From Fonsecaea monophora (lineage: Eukaryota > Ascomycota > Eurotiomycetes > Chaetothyriales > Herpotrichiellaceae): a DNA stretch of 64,000 nucleotides. The position numbers were made by a program, and so were the translations under genes. Below are positions 10,567 to 21,253 of this stretch, piece after piece. The stretch covers positions 178,281 to 242,280 of the forward strand of contig NW_019173981.1 in NCBI RefSeq assembly GCF_001642475.1, given 5' to 3'. The notes below the pieces were generated by a model. The model ran no database searches, had not been told where the DNA came from, and saw only the letters and a program-made list of their open reading frames with translations. Each line of letters begins with the position of its first letter. Within the stretch, counting starts at the first letter, position 1.

Positions 10567-13029
10567 ATGCCTAGCTCTCACGGTCCAACGTTTGAGTGTG
10601 CGAGGCCGAACTTATACCTAGCGAAGCCGAGAACCGATAAAGGGCGGCATATTCGCCGTCTCCTTGTTGCAAATCGTGGTGAAATAGCCTGCAGGGTCGT
10701 GGCTACGGCACAGGCTCTCGGTATCGCCTGCATCGTCGTCTACACAGAGGAGGATCGTGACAGCTTGCACGCAAGTGTTGGACAGGAAGCTGTATGCCTT
10801 GGGCATGCGTCTCAAGGGCAGCAGAGCCCGTACCAGGACATAAATTTACTAATCCGGACAGCCCTCGATGTCAGTGCTGATGCGGTTCACCCTGGATACG
10901 GCTATCTCAGCGAAAATGCTGGGTTTGCTAGAGCCATTGTGGCCGCTGGCTTGATCTGGGTTGGGCCTTCCCCTGAATCCATTTTGGCATTGGGAGACAA
11001 GCGCGAAGCTAAGAAGTTCCTGCTCAAGAATGTGCCTGAGGCTCCTTTGATCCCAGGATACAATGGCTCGAGCCAAGATGAGGCGATATTGGCCGCAGAG
11101 GCGGAAAGAATTGGCTATCCCATCCTGATCAAAGCTGCCGCCGGAGGAGGAGGTCGTGGAATGAGAATAGTGCACCACGCAGGGGACCTCCACGAAGAAC
11201 TCAACCGTGCCCAGTCCGAAGCTCTACGCTCCTTCGGCTCTTCGGATTGCTTGCTGGAGAAGTACATCGAGCATGGGAAGCACATCGAAATCCAGATCGT
11301 GGGAGACGCGAGCGGCGACGTCTTGTCGTTGTATGAGCGAGAGTGTTCCATCCAAAGAAGGCATCAGAAAGTTGTTGAAGAGGCGCCCTCCCCGTGGCTT
11401 CCAGATACAGTCCGGACCAAAATGGTGAAAACAGCCCAATTGATTGCCAAATCGATGGCGTATGAAAACGCTGGCACGGTGGAGTTCATGGTTGATGTCC
11501 GAACGGGTGCATTCTACTTCCTGGAAGTCAATACCAGGATCCAAGTCGAACACCCAATCACGGAGATGACCACAGGGGTTGACATCGTGGCCCTACAGCT
11601 CTACATTGCTTCGGGGGGTCTTTTAGCGGAAGACGATACTCTCAGGGATGGAATCCAATCAACTTTCGGCCACGCAATCGAATGTCGTCTCTGCGCTGAG
11701 GATCCCGGGAAAGATTTCCTACCTGATTCCGGTCTCATCCTTCGCTGGACTCCAGGGACAGAGTTTCTCGAGCATTCTGAACGACAGGGCGTGCGGTTCG
11801 AGACGGCACTGCAGACGGGTGCGAAGGTTAGTGTCTTTTTCGACTCTATGATCGCAAAGATCGTGGTGTGGGCAGCTACCCGCCAGGAAGCAATTTCAAA
11901 GATGCTCAATGTTCTTAAACACACGGTCTGCATCGGAGTCAAGACCAACCAGCATTTTCTGCAGCAATGCCTGCTACAATCGGACTTTGTCGATGGGACT
12001 TACTCAACCCAATTCATCTCCCAGCATGGGCTGGACTTGCTCCATTTTGTGCTCCCGGAGTCTTTCTCAGATCACGCGATGCGAGCGAGCATTGTGCCTA
12101 CTCTTCTGGCACGACGTGTGACTCCCGAGCGGCGATACCGGCCCTTCAGCAGCATTCGTACCGGATTCCGCAATCAGGTCCATGACCAGAGTAACAGGCT
12201 GACAGATATCGTGTCTGTCCAGAGCGTGGCGACGAGGCCCGCTGATGATGCGGAGTTGTTTTTCTACATCAACTGGCTTCAGGGAGGCAACTCCGCAGAC
12301 CGTGACCTGTACAATATTCAGCCTTTCAGCATTCAAGACCCAACGTTAGAAGCTAAGAAAAGTCGACAAGATGGCGAGAGCGACAGTGCTCCCTTCATCA
12401 GATACTTTCGGCAGATCTTTGCGAACATGTCGGACAGCCAGGAGTCGGCGTCACCCCTAACTCACAAAGTGCGTGTGGTACAGTCCTCATACCATAAAAC
12501 CGTGGAGAACACCACAGCCACTGGGTCAAACAAACCCGGTAGGTTGGAGTGGGAAATTTCAGACCTCGTCGTTGAGAATGACAATAGAAGACAATCCTAT
12601 TATGTTGCGACCAGCCCTCTAAGCGGGACGGCCGTTGATGAAAGACGACCACGTCGTCTGTACTGCCACATCCCAGCGCTAGGCACCAGCATAATGCTCG
12701 AGCAGTATTCAATGCTCTCTTTTGCAGAGTCTCTTCGGCAGTATTTTAGGGGCAGGGACGCCCTGGACTCGGATCCAGAGCGAACATACAAGGCTCTCAT
12801 GCCGTGCAAAGTACTCAGGGTGATGAAGCAGAATGGCGAGGCTGTCAAAGTTGGCGACGTGCTTCTGATCGTTGAGTCGATGAAGATGGAAATGAAGGTC
12901 TCGGCCATGGCAGATGGGCTATTCCGGTCAACGTTGGCCACGGGCGATGCTGTCGAGGAAGACTCTGTTCTATGTCAGGTTCTACAAGAAGGACCTGTAG
13001 GTGATCAGGGCGGTCAGGGCGGGCAGTAG
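10567..13029 (+). CDS. Biotin-dependent acyl-CoA carboxylase alpha subunit (methylcrotonyl/geranyl-CoA carboxylase type)
   Basis: This single-exon gene encodes 820 residues. It starts with a biotin-carboxylase domain (RRLLVANRGEIACRVV at 30-45, VHPGYGYLSENAGFA around 108-121, the ATP-grasp glycine loop GGGGRGM at 193-199, and FLEVNTRIQVEHP around 318-330). A long middle region follows, and a biotinyl domain with VESMKMEM, the biotin lysine being 773. This is the ATP-dependent half reaction that carboxylates biotin. It pairs with the beta subunit gene 460 bases downstream. Fungal MccA proteins are nearer 700-720 residues; the excess is in the region between the two domains (about residues 500-750). 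No mitochondrial presequence is obvious, unlike ordinary MccA. Methylcrotonyl-CoA versus geranyl-CoA or another branched enoyl-CoA cannot be decided by eye. Confidence 0.85.
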   Translation: MPSSHGPTFECARPNLYLAKPRTDKGRHIRRLLVANRGEIACRVVATAQALGIACIVVYTEEDRDSLHASVGQEAVCLGHASQGQQSPYQDINLLIRTALDVSADAVHPGYGYLSENAGFARAIVAAGLIWVGPSPESILALGDKREAKKFLLKNVPEAPLIPGYNGSSQDEAILAAEAERIGYPILIKAAAGGGGRGMRIVHHAGDLHEELNRAQSEALRSFGSSDCLLEKYIEHGKHIEIQIVGDASGDVLSLYERECSIQRRHQKVVEEAPSPWLPDTVRTKMVKTAQLIAKSMAYENAGTVEFMVDVRTGAFYFLEVNTRIQVEHPITEMTTGVDIVALQLYIASGGLLAEDDTLRDGIQSTFGHAIECRLCAEDPGKDFLPDSGLILRWTPGTEFLEHSERQGVRFETALQTGAKVSVFFDSMIAKIVVWAATRQEAISKMLNVLKHTVCIGVKTNQHFLQQCLLQSDFVDGTYSTQFISQHGLDLLHFVLPESFSDHAMRASIVPTLLARRVTPERRYRPFSSIRTGFRNQVHDQSNRLTDIVSVQSVATRPADDAELFFYINWLQGGNSADRDLYNIQPFSIQDPTLEAKKSRQDGESDSAPFIRYFRQIFANMSDSQESASPLTHKVRVVQSSYHKTVENTTATGSNKPGRLEWEISDLVVENDNRRQSYYVATSPLSGTAVDERRPRRLYCHIPALGTSIMLEQYSMLSFAESLRQYFRGRDALDSDPERTYKALMPCKVLRVMKQNGEAVKVGDVLLIVESMKMEMKVSAMADGLFRSTLATGDAVEEDSVLCQVLQEGPVGDQGGQGGQ

Positions 13030-13489
13030 TGGGCGACTGTCTTGGGTTAAATCGCACATACATATATTAAGAAGCCTCTAGAGAAATTTACAAGAAAGGG
13101 GAGATGACTTCGAAACAAGGCCTTCTTCTTCTTCTGTATCAAAGGCTGTGACATTCTCAGGTGGCTTTGTGATTACAGTTCCATACAACGAGTGTCACAG
13201 TCTCACATTGACCATCATAACACGAGCGGGGTAATGGATGTCAAAGAATTGCGAGACACGCATGGCTGTATAATGCCGACCATCTGCCGTGTCTCGACTA
13301 GTCAAGAGTCAGGCACTGTCGATCAGCATTGCGACGAAGAAGGATTCCGCATCCGCCCCGGAGCTATTTCCGATCAATCAATTCACGCTACCTTGTCCAC
13401 TCACAGTTGAGACTAGAAGACCAGCGCACCTTTTTCCAAGCTGTGGGAAGTGGGAAGCCTTCTGTTACGCAAAGAGCGGGAAGGGGATC
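13030..13489. other. Intergenic between carboxylase alpha and beta genes
   Basis: This contains the alpha-subunit terminator region and beta-subunit promoter. An upstream in-frame ATG at 13289 could extend the beta protein by 67 residues, but that segment shows no presequence character, so the start at 13490 is preferred. Confidence 0.4.
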
Positions 13490-15676
13490 ATGTCGACCTC
13501 AACTACAACACCACACGTGGTTGGTTCCTTCCCCCAGGTCACGACAAAGGTCAATAAAAGATCAAAGGACTTCTTGGAGAATGTCAAGCGGTGGGAGCCG
13601 ATCCTGGAAACATATCAAAATGCCCTTCGAGCGAGTTCCTCCGAGGGCAGCGCAAACAGCGTGTTGAAACACACAAGCCGGGGACAGCTGCGAGGTATGG
13701 ATTCCACGCCCGTCTGCCTGGAAGAAAATGGATCTGTTGACGTGCCCTGTGCGACAGCGCGTGAGCGAGTGGCTCTTCTCCTCGATGAAGACTCGCCATT
13801 CCTGGAACTACAGCCATTCGCCGGCTATGAGAATCCAGATTCCTCCCCTGCTGCGAGTCTGATAACGGGCATTGGCCTGATCAAGTACGAACATCCAGCC
13901 AATTTAATTGTTACCTGAAGCGCCCAGGACAAGTGCTGATGTAACGAATATAGCAATGTTCCGACGATGATAATAGCTCATATCCCGTCTTTGAAAGGTG
14001 GTGCGTGGAACTATTTCACCGGTGAGCATACCAAATACAGTCCTTTCTTCCAGTCTTTAATCCCCTGACTCACGATTTCTGCCAGTTCAAAAACAGAATC
14101 GGGCCACAAATGTCGCCACGAAGAACAACCTTCCCATCGTCGCACTCGTCCACTCGGTAAGTCGCAAGGAGAGTCCATTCGAGTTGGTCTGGACATGTGC
14201 TGAGTCCTCCTTCTATTCATGTCTAGGCGGGCATCTATCTGCCCCTTCAATTCCACGTCTTTCCGTATGGAGGAAAGCTATTTCGAGACCTCTCCGTCCG
14301 CACCAGAAAAGGCCACCAGTCGTGCGCGGTAGTGTTTGGAGGCTCGACGGCCGGGGGAGCCTATCATCCCGCACTGTCCGACTACACGATATTTGTCAAA
14401 GGTCAGGCCAATGTCTTCCTCGGGGGCCCGCCGTTGGTCAAAATGGCGACAGGGGAGACGGTGGATGCAGAGGACCTCGGAGGCGCCGAAATGCATGCTA
14501 CGGTTACAGGGCTGGCGGACCAGTTGGCTGTCGATGAGTACGAAACATCCCGTCATCTTGTTATACCTCCTTCGATGTCGAACAAGGGCTGGAAACTAAC
14601 AAAGCCGCCACCACGTTGGTGTAGATTTGATGCAATCCGCAAAGCCAGAGAATGGGTCCTGACGACCACGGCAGCGAGACTCGTCGGTCGATACAGTCAA
14701 CCTGAGGTGCCTCCACGGCCGCCGCTCTATGACCCCGAGGAGTTGTATGGGATCGTGAATCCCGACATTCGTCAGCCGCTGGACATGATGGAAGTCCTCC
14801 TACGGATTGTCGACGATGCGCGGCTGGAGTCTTTCAAACCGTTATGGGGCAAGGCGATGATAACAGCTTGGGCATATATTCACGGTATGTATATTGAGAG
14901 GTCTCGTCAGAGCTACACAAATATGGCATCTAGAATCTCTTTCCTATACCTTGTACCATTGAGCTAATTTTGCCACGATGCTGGTGGCTCGTACTAGGAC
15001 ATTTGACGGGAATTATCGCCAACCAGCGACCGATAATCAGTCCAGACGAATCGGATAAATCGACACAATTCGTCCATCTGTGCAATCAAATGTAAGAAGT
15101 CTATCGACTCTCTCTAAGATGATTTCGCGGGAACTGACCATTGTTGTGACTACTTGCAGGAAAGTCCCCATAATCTTCCTCCACAACGTGACGGGGTTCA
15201 TGGTAGGCTTAAAAGCTGAGCGGGCAGGCCTGATCAAGAAAGGCGCCAAGTTCGTGAGTGCCATCAGCACCAGCCTCGTTCCGCACATCAGCGTCCTCGT
15301 CGGCGCATCCTACGGGGCCGGCAACTACGCCATGTGTGGACGGGCCTTCAAGCCACGATTCCTGTTCGCGTGGCCCAACAGCCGCTGCTCGGCCATGGGG
15401 CCCGAACAACTGTCCGGCGTCATGGAGAGCATCACGCGGACCTCTGCCGAGCGGTCGTCCCGACCGGTCAACGAGGCGGACCTGTCCGCGCAGACGGAGG
15501 AGCTCAAGGCCCGGGTGGACCGCGATTCGACCGCGTACAGATACTCGTCGTACCTGCACGACGACGGCATCATCGACCCGCGAGACACGAGAGACGTCCT
15601 GGGAATGTGTCTGGAGGTGGTGAAGAATACCCTGATCACGCCAAATCCAGGTTCGATGAATCTGGCAAGGATATAG
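13490..15676 (+). CDS. Acyl-CoA carboxylase beta (carboxyltransferase) subunit, MCC/GCC type
   Basis: Eight exons (13490-13694, 13758-13884, 13954-14021, 14086-14156, 14227-14537, 14625-14884, 14998-15091, 15160-15676) join in frame to 550 residues. The protein has both carboxyltransferase halves: RARERVALLLDEDSPFLEL, IIAHIPSLKGGAWNYFTVQK, FGGSTAGGAYHPALSDYTIF, GGPPLVKMATGETVDAEDLGG and HATVTGLADQLAVDEFDAIRKARE, then the second half with FLHNVTGFMVG, LVGASYGAGNYAMCGRAF and DDGIIDPRDTRDVL. It transfers carboxylate from biotin to the gamma-methyl of a 3-methyl-branched enoyl-CoA. It is adjacent to its alpha partner and followed by the hydratase/lyase that would take its product. The C-terminus is LARI, a poor but not impossible PTS1. 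Intron 1 is 63 bases and in frame, so readthrough would not break the protein. Confidence 0.87.
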
Positions 15677-16209
15677 GGATATGACGAGGCATGTCTGGAT
15701 GTTTTGACCGGCATGGCCCTAAATGTTGTTGAGAACACGGGAGGGGGTTATCTATAAGTTGCTGTCTATGAGTATTATGTCTATCTATTTGGACACTCCG
15801 GCTATAGGTCCAGGCACGTATTTCAACGGGTTGAAGTCCCGGACTTTACGCAACGATATACATCGCTTGTATACCAAAATACCTACGACTACCTTTATAC
15901 CGCCGGTCTTCGTTGATGCCAATGTGGCCATATAATTGACTTGAGAATTTTGGGGCTTCTGAGATGCTCACGATCCATGTGTATCAGAATCCAATCTCGA
16001 GGAGGTTCGCCGGATAAATTTAGGATCTGGAAAGCTCGGTTCTTAGCAGATGTGGCTCGGCTTTGGGACAAATCCGATCATCCTACATAATACGGCAATG
16101 GATTCGCGGAAATCTACATTTTGAGCGCGCGCATTGGCCACGGCGGTTTGGCCCAGAACCGCACCAACACAATTATTTGTACTTTATCCAGCATGGGCAA
16201 GAGGCTCTC
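15677..16209. other. Intergenic before the lyase-hydratase fusion gene
   Basis: I see no gene. It holds the beta-subunit 3' flank and the presumed promoter of the fusion gene. An upstream in-frame ATG at 16063 exists but the lyase family similarity starts only after residue 10 of the chosen start at 16210. Confidence 0.4.
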
Positions 16210-18223
16210 ATGAGATCCAATAGCTCCTTGAACAATATGATAGACCGTCCAGCCGTACGCATCGTCGAAGTCGGTCCCCGTGACGGGCTACAAGCGATCG
16301 AGGAGATCGTGCCGACGGAAATCAAAATCGAGCTCATTAAGAGACTCTCCACCACGGGTCTACGGTGTATAGAAGCGACTTCGTTCGCGCCGCAGCGATG
16401 GATCCCCCAACTCGCCGACCACGACGCGGTTATGCACGCGGTACGGGAGATGCAAGACGCCGCGGACACCTCCTCTGTGCGGTATTCTGTCCTGGTTCCC
16501 AATCTCAGAGGATTGCTGGCCGCGGCCGACGCGGGCGCACGGGAAGTAGGAGTCTTCGTCTCCCCAACTGAAGCGTTCAGTCGCAGGAACAGCAACTGCA
16601 GCGTCAAGGAGGGTCTGGAGCGGGCCAGGGAAGTGACGCAGAAGGCCCGGGAGTTGGGCATCCATGTGCGAGGGTAAGTAAAGAACATTCCCTAGTCGCA
16701 AAGAAAATACAGAAAGAAGTCCAGAAATGGCATCATCATCTGGTCATGAATACTGACGATTGATTTTGGCGCGGTAAAGGTATGTCTCCTGCGTCTTTTC
16801 TTGCCCATTCGAAGGCCCGACAAATCCGCACGACGTCTTGACCGTGGCACAAGCCCTGCTGAGCATGGGCTGCTACGAGGTCAGTCTCGGCGACACCACA
16901 GGGTCTGGGACTTCGGCCCACGTCCGGCGTCTGCTCGCTGTACTTCTGAAATACATCCCTGCCCATCGCCTGGCGGGCCATTTCCACGACACCTACGGCC
17001 AAGCAGTGGCCAATGCCGTCACGGCCTACGAACTCGGCCTGCGCACGTTCGACAGCAGCGTGGGCGGCCTAGGAGGATGTCCGTACAGTCCAGAGGCGAA
17101 GGGGAATCTTGCCACCGAAGACCTCGTCTACACTCTGGAGGGGATGGGCATTGCGACGGGCGTGGACTTACAGAAGCTGGCCGACATTGGTCACTGGATC
17201 AACGAGAAGCTGGGGAAACCAGAGGGCAGCCGAGCAGGTTCGGCAATCTATTCGAAACGCAACACCGTGCCAGCCAAAACAAGCCCTGGATGTCAACCTA
17301 CGATGACATGGACCATGGTCAAACAAGATCCGGAGTATCAGCTGCTCCGAAATGGATCAACGGTCAAGATTGCTTTGGATCGACCGCGCAATGGCAACGC
17401 TCTTACCAGGACAATGCTCACTCACCTGACGACGCTGTTCGAGACGCTCTCCAAAGACCCTTCGGTCTTCCACATTGTGCTGACAGGTAAAGGCAAGTAC
17501 TTCTGCACAGGCATGGACCTCAGCGGTGGTGGCGCCACGGCCGCTGGAGCAGATGCCGCCTCGAAACAGGCCCAGTTCGATGGTCTCTACAAACTATTCG
17601 AGGCCATCGACAGAACGCCTCAAACCACCATCGCACTGATCAACGGACCTTCGTATGGCGGCGGCACAGGCCTCGCTTTTGTCTGTGACATTCGCCTAGC
17701 CCAGGCCAATGCGACATTTACTATGACCGAGGTCAAGCTGGGCCTGTGCCCTGCCACCATTTCCAAGTTTGTCGTGCGCGAATGGGGCGTAGGCATTGCC
17801 CGCGAGGCCATGTTGACCGGTCGAACAGTCACGGTGCAAGAGCTGCATCGTGTCGGAGTCATCCATGCAATAACCAGCTCCTCCTCGTCACCGTCCTTCT
17901 CCACAGCCGTCGTGGACGGATCCCAGCCCAACCTGGATCGATTACTACAACACCATCTCGACAAATACCTCCGCCACGCCGCTCCGCAGGCATCAGCTCG
18001 GACCAAGGAGCTCGTCGCCGCGGCGTGGCGATACACAGGAGACGATCGTCAAGACAAAGTCATCAAAGACGTGTTCGAGTGGATGATTGCGCCCAGTGAG
18101 GAAGCACAGATCGGCACCAAGGCATTCCGGGCGGGAAAGAAGGAAGTCGACTGGTACGGGGTGTACCAAGGACGGAAGTCGACCACAGATAATGATGGCC
18201 AGGGCCGTAAAAGCAAGTTATAA
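16210..18223 (+). CDS. HMG-CoA lyase / enoyl-CoA hydratase fusion protein with PTS1
   Basis: Two exons (16210-16673 and 16780-18223) give 635 residues. Residues 14-310 are an HMG-CoA lyase TIM barrel with all expected catalytic features: VEVGPRDGLQ (Arg24, Asp25), CVFSCPFEGP, the metal histidines in HFHDTYGQ (His222, His224) and the catalytic cysteine C255 in GLGGCPYSPEAKGN. Without any stop or splice signal the frame continues into an enoyl-CoA hydratase domain (about 335-600) with GKGKYFCTGMDL, NGPSYGGGTGLAFVCDIRLA and TEVKLGLCPATISKFVV. The crotonase first glutamate is Gly452, the second is Glu472; the combination resembles bacterial LiuC-type methylglutaconyl-CoA hydratases. The C-terminus is SKL, a canonical peroxisomal signal. 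The fusion joins the hydration and cleavage steps that follow the carboxylase encoded immediately upstream. Confidence 0.87.
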
Positions 18224-18876
18224 ATACAGAATAGCCTATCAATCTATGATCATCGACATTTTGTAAATCACCCCATCTTCTTTCTCTCTCTCCATTACCC
18301 ATTGACTCTCCTATGTTAGCCAATGTTAGCCACGCAGTCCGAGACAGGGCGAGCAGAAGGGGCAGAGTGGCCATACAATCATTGCCAACGCTAAAGACCC
18401 CGTATACAAGTCGAGCCAAGCGCTGAGACGCAACCACAAGAACAACCCCAGGGAGGGGTCCGTGTTACATGGAGAATGAATGCCGATCTTGCCTCATAGC
18501 CAAGTACTTGCCAGTGTTACGCCTAGTAATCACTTAGTCTTGCAATTCCGATCATCCATTCCCGATTGATGATTCCGTGTCGCTCGAACGCCGACTCCTC
18601 CACACCGTCACCCCCGCGCGCAGTTGGCCTGGTTATGTCAGACTTTTGGTAGATCAGGCCTCGGTGACGGCTTCGAGTATGGGCCGCGCTGCAAAGACTT
18701 GTCTGTGATTGTTGTTTCTTCGCAATCCCTAGAACCCCCTTGGAGCTAGAGACCGGCGTGGACCAAAGTTTTATACTCTCCAGCTCAGAATCGATCCCTC
18801 GACCCTTGCACATATATCTTGCGAGCTATTTGCACAAGGCTAACAAGTAAGACACATACACAACGACTGCAACTCG
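18224..18876. other. Intergenic before acyl-CoA dehydrogenase gene
   Basis: No gene recognised. It holds the fusion-gene 3' flank and the dehydrogenase promoter, with CT-rich stretches around 18275-18300. Confidence 0.4.
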
Positions 18877-20566
18877 ATGGCAGCAGAGACCTTTGGCTCG
18901 TCTTTCCCCTATGCCGACCCCCTGTGGTACTCTCGGGGTGTCTCGCCCTATTACAACGAGAGCCATAGACAGTTGAGAAAAGACGTTCGTCAATACGTGG
19001 ATGACCACATCACTCCGCACTGCGAACAGTGGGAGAAACAAGGCCATGTTCCTGCAGAGGTGAGTTGAAACTTGCTGTATCTCCTTACCAAGATTTATAT
19101 CCAAGTGTGGTGTGGAAACCATTACGGGACTCACAATCCACGTACTCTACAGGTCATCAGGAAGCATTCAGACCTTGGATATACGGCAGTGTCGGTCTTC
19201 CCCTTGGACAAAGAATACGCCAAAGGGATCCGGTTGCCTGGAGATATCCCGTTGGACAAATGGGACGCCTTTCACGACTTGATCTGCATCGACGAGATCA
19301 TGCGGTGCGGCTACCTGGGCGTGGTTTGGGGTTTGACCGGGGGAAATATCTACGGCGCACCACCGCTCGTCAACTATGGGACAGAACGACAGAAGCGACA
19401 GTTTCTGCCGGGCATCTTGAGAGGAGATATACGCTTCGCCCTCGCCGTCACCGAGCCTGATGGTAGGTGGAATCCAAACCTCCAACCCTCAACCCGAAAG
19501 TGTCCTGTATATCAGCTGTCACGGGTCAAACTAACCAACCACCGTGTCTTTAGCCGGATCGGATGTCGCAAATATCCAGACAACCGCGACGAGAAACGGC
19601 GACGTCTATGTCGTTAACGGTGCCAAAAAATGGATCACCAATGGCTTGTGGGCGGACTACTGCACCACTGCTGTGCGGACCGGCGGCCCCGGCGCCAACG
19701 GCATCTCGGTGCTGATCGTTCCCATGAAGAACAAAGGCGTCACATGTCGTCGGATGGAAAACTCGGGAGTATCAGCCAGTGGTGAGTGTCTGACACTCTC
19801 AGTCCCCTTTCAGCAAAGCGTTGTTGGAGGCTGAGCGCGACTGCTGGACTGTTCCAACTAACCACAAACTGGGGCGCGGGGGCAGGATCGACATATATCG
19901 ACTTTGACGACGTCGAAGTGCCCGTGGAGAATCTGCTGGGTTCGGAAAATCAAGGGTTTCCCATGATCATGTCCAGTACGTATCCCACAGGCTGCCTCTC
20001 AAAAAAAAAAAAAAAACGAGTTCAAATCCCAAGTGAGGCGTAGTCAACCACTAAAATCTCCTGGCCACGCAATAGATTTCAACCACGAACGCCTTTGGCT
20101 CGCCTGCGCGAGCCTCCGCCTCGCACGGGTCTGCGCCGAAGACGCCTTCCAACACGCCATCATCCGCGAAACGTTCGGCCACAAACTGATCGAGAGCCCC
20201 GTGATCCGGTGGAAGTTCTCCACGTTCGGCAGACTGCTCAACTCGGCGCACGCGCACATGGAGGAGCTGACGTACCTGCTGCACACGATGGACAAGGCCG
20301 CGGCCCAGGACGCACGGCTGGGCGGGCAGCTGGCGAATCTGAAGGTCTTGGCGGGGCGGGTTCTGGAGCGGGTGAACCGCGAAGCGCAGCAAGTGCTCGG
20401 CGGGGCGGGATATAACAAGACAGGGAGGGGAGCACGGATTGAGCAGATCAGTAGAGACCTCAGGCCGTTGGTGGTGGGAGGAGGGAGTGACGAGATCTTG
20501 TCGGACTTGGCCATTCGAGAGGAGATTAAACGGTCTGGCGTAGGTGTGAATCTGAGCAGACTGTGA
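18877..20566 (+). CDS. Acyl-CoA dehydrogenase, isovaleryl-CoA-dehydrogenase-like, with PTS1
   Basis: Five exons (18877-19059, 19153-19462, 19554-19781, 19886-19975, 20076-20566) join in frame to 433 residues. The family signatures are GVVWGLTGGNIYGAPPLVNYGTE, the FAD-site block FALAVTEPDAGSD, NGAKKWITNGLWADY and QVLGGAGYNKTGRGARIEQISRD. The glutamate used by short- and medium-chain enzymes near the end is replaced (VVGGGSDEI), while Glu275 in FNHERLWLA sits where isovaleryl- and long-chain acyl-CoA dehydrogenases carry their base. This points to oxidation of a branched acyl-CoA to its enoyl-CoA, supplying the carboxylase. The protein ends in SRL, a PTS1, and lacks a mitochondrial presequence. 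Intron 4 contains a run of 14 A. Confidence 0.85.
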
Positions 20567-21253
20567 GGGGGGGGGGGACAGGACAGGACAGTCATGTCCA
20601 TATCCCTGAATCACTTTGCTGTAGCTATATCTATCTATACCTGCTCAGCCCTTTCCACAGCAACGAGGATACCTTCTTGAGCCTGACTCACAGCACACAC
20701 AATCTCAATATATTTATACCTCTGGTGACAAACAACATATCACAAGCCTGGACAATCTTCACCAGCCACATCTAAACATTATCTAACAAAACCTCTCTAC
20801 CCCTCCCCTCCAGTATTCAGGAATCCTTGTCCCAAGGACAAACGACAGATCTACTCGGCAAAGATATCCACTAATACCTGACACCTCCACCCCACACCTG
20901 GGCGTTTTCGGGATTAGGGGGGAGGCAGTCGGAAATACCTTGTGAATACGAGGGGATTTGGTGAGTTTTAGTTTACAGCACGTCCCGCCGGTGGTGCAAG
21001 AAAGTAGCGAATTGAAACATTCCTTTTACCCCGAGAGATTTGGTCCTCGCTCCATATGCTTGGGCTGGTCGATTTGGAAAAGGGTATATCCCATGCCGAG
21101 ACGGGTGTCCCTTTCATCCATCTGTCTATCCGCCTCTTACACTCGCTGTCTGTCCTAGATTTCTAGGGTTTCGAGACCAGACTTCACCGTACAACACAAG
21201 ACAAGACAACACAGACATTACTCTATTCAGGTCAGGTCAGGTCAGCTATAGCC
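20567..21253. promoter_or_regulatory. Intergenic / promoter of the CoA ligase
   Basis: There is no gene. A run of G follows the dehydrogenase stop. Immediately before the ligase start (about 21230-21244) lies a short tandem repeat of GGTCA, preceded by ACAAGACAAGACAA; its role, if any, is unknown. Confidence 0.4.

Noticed and set aside
20567..20590. G-run and GGACA repeats after the dehydrogenase stop as a regulatory element
   Set aside because: Short simple sequence with no supporting context.
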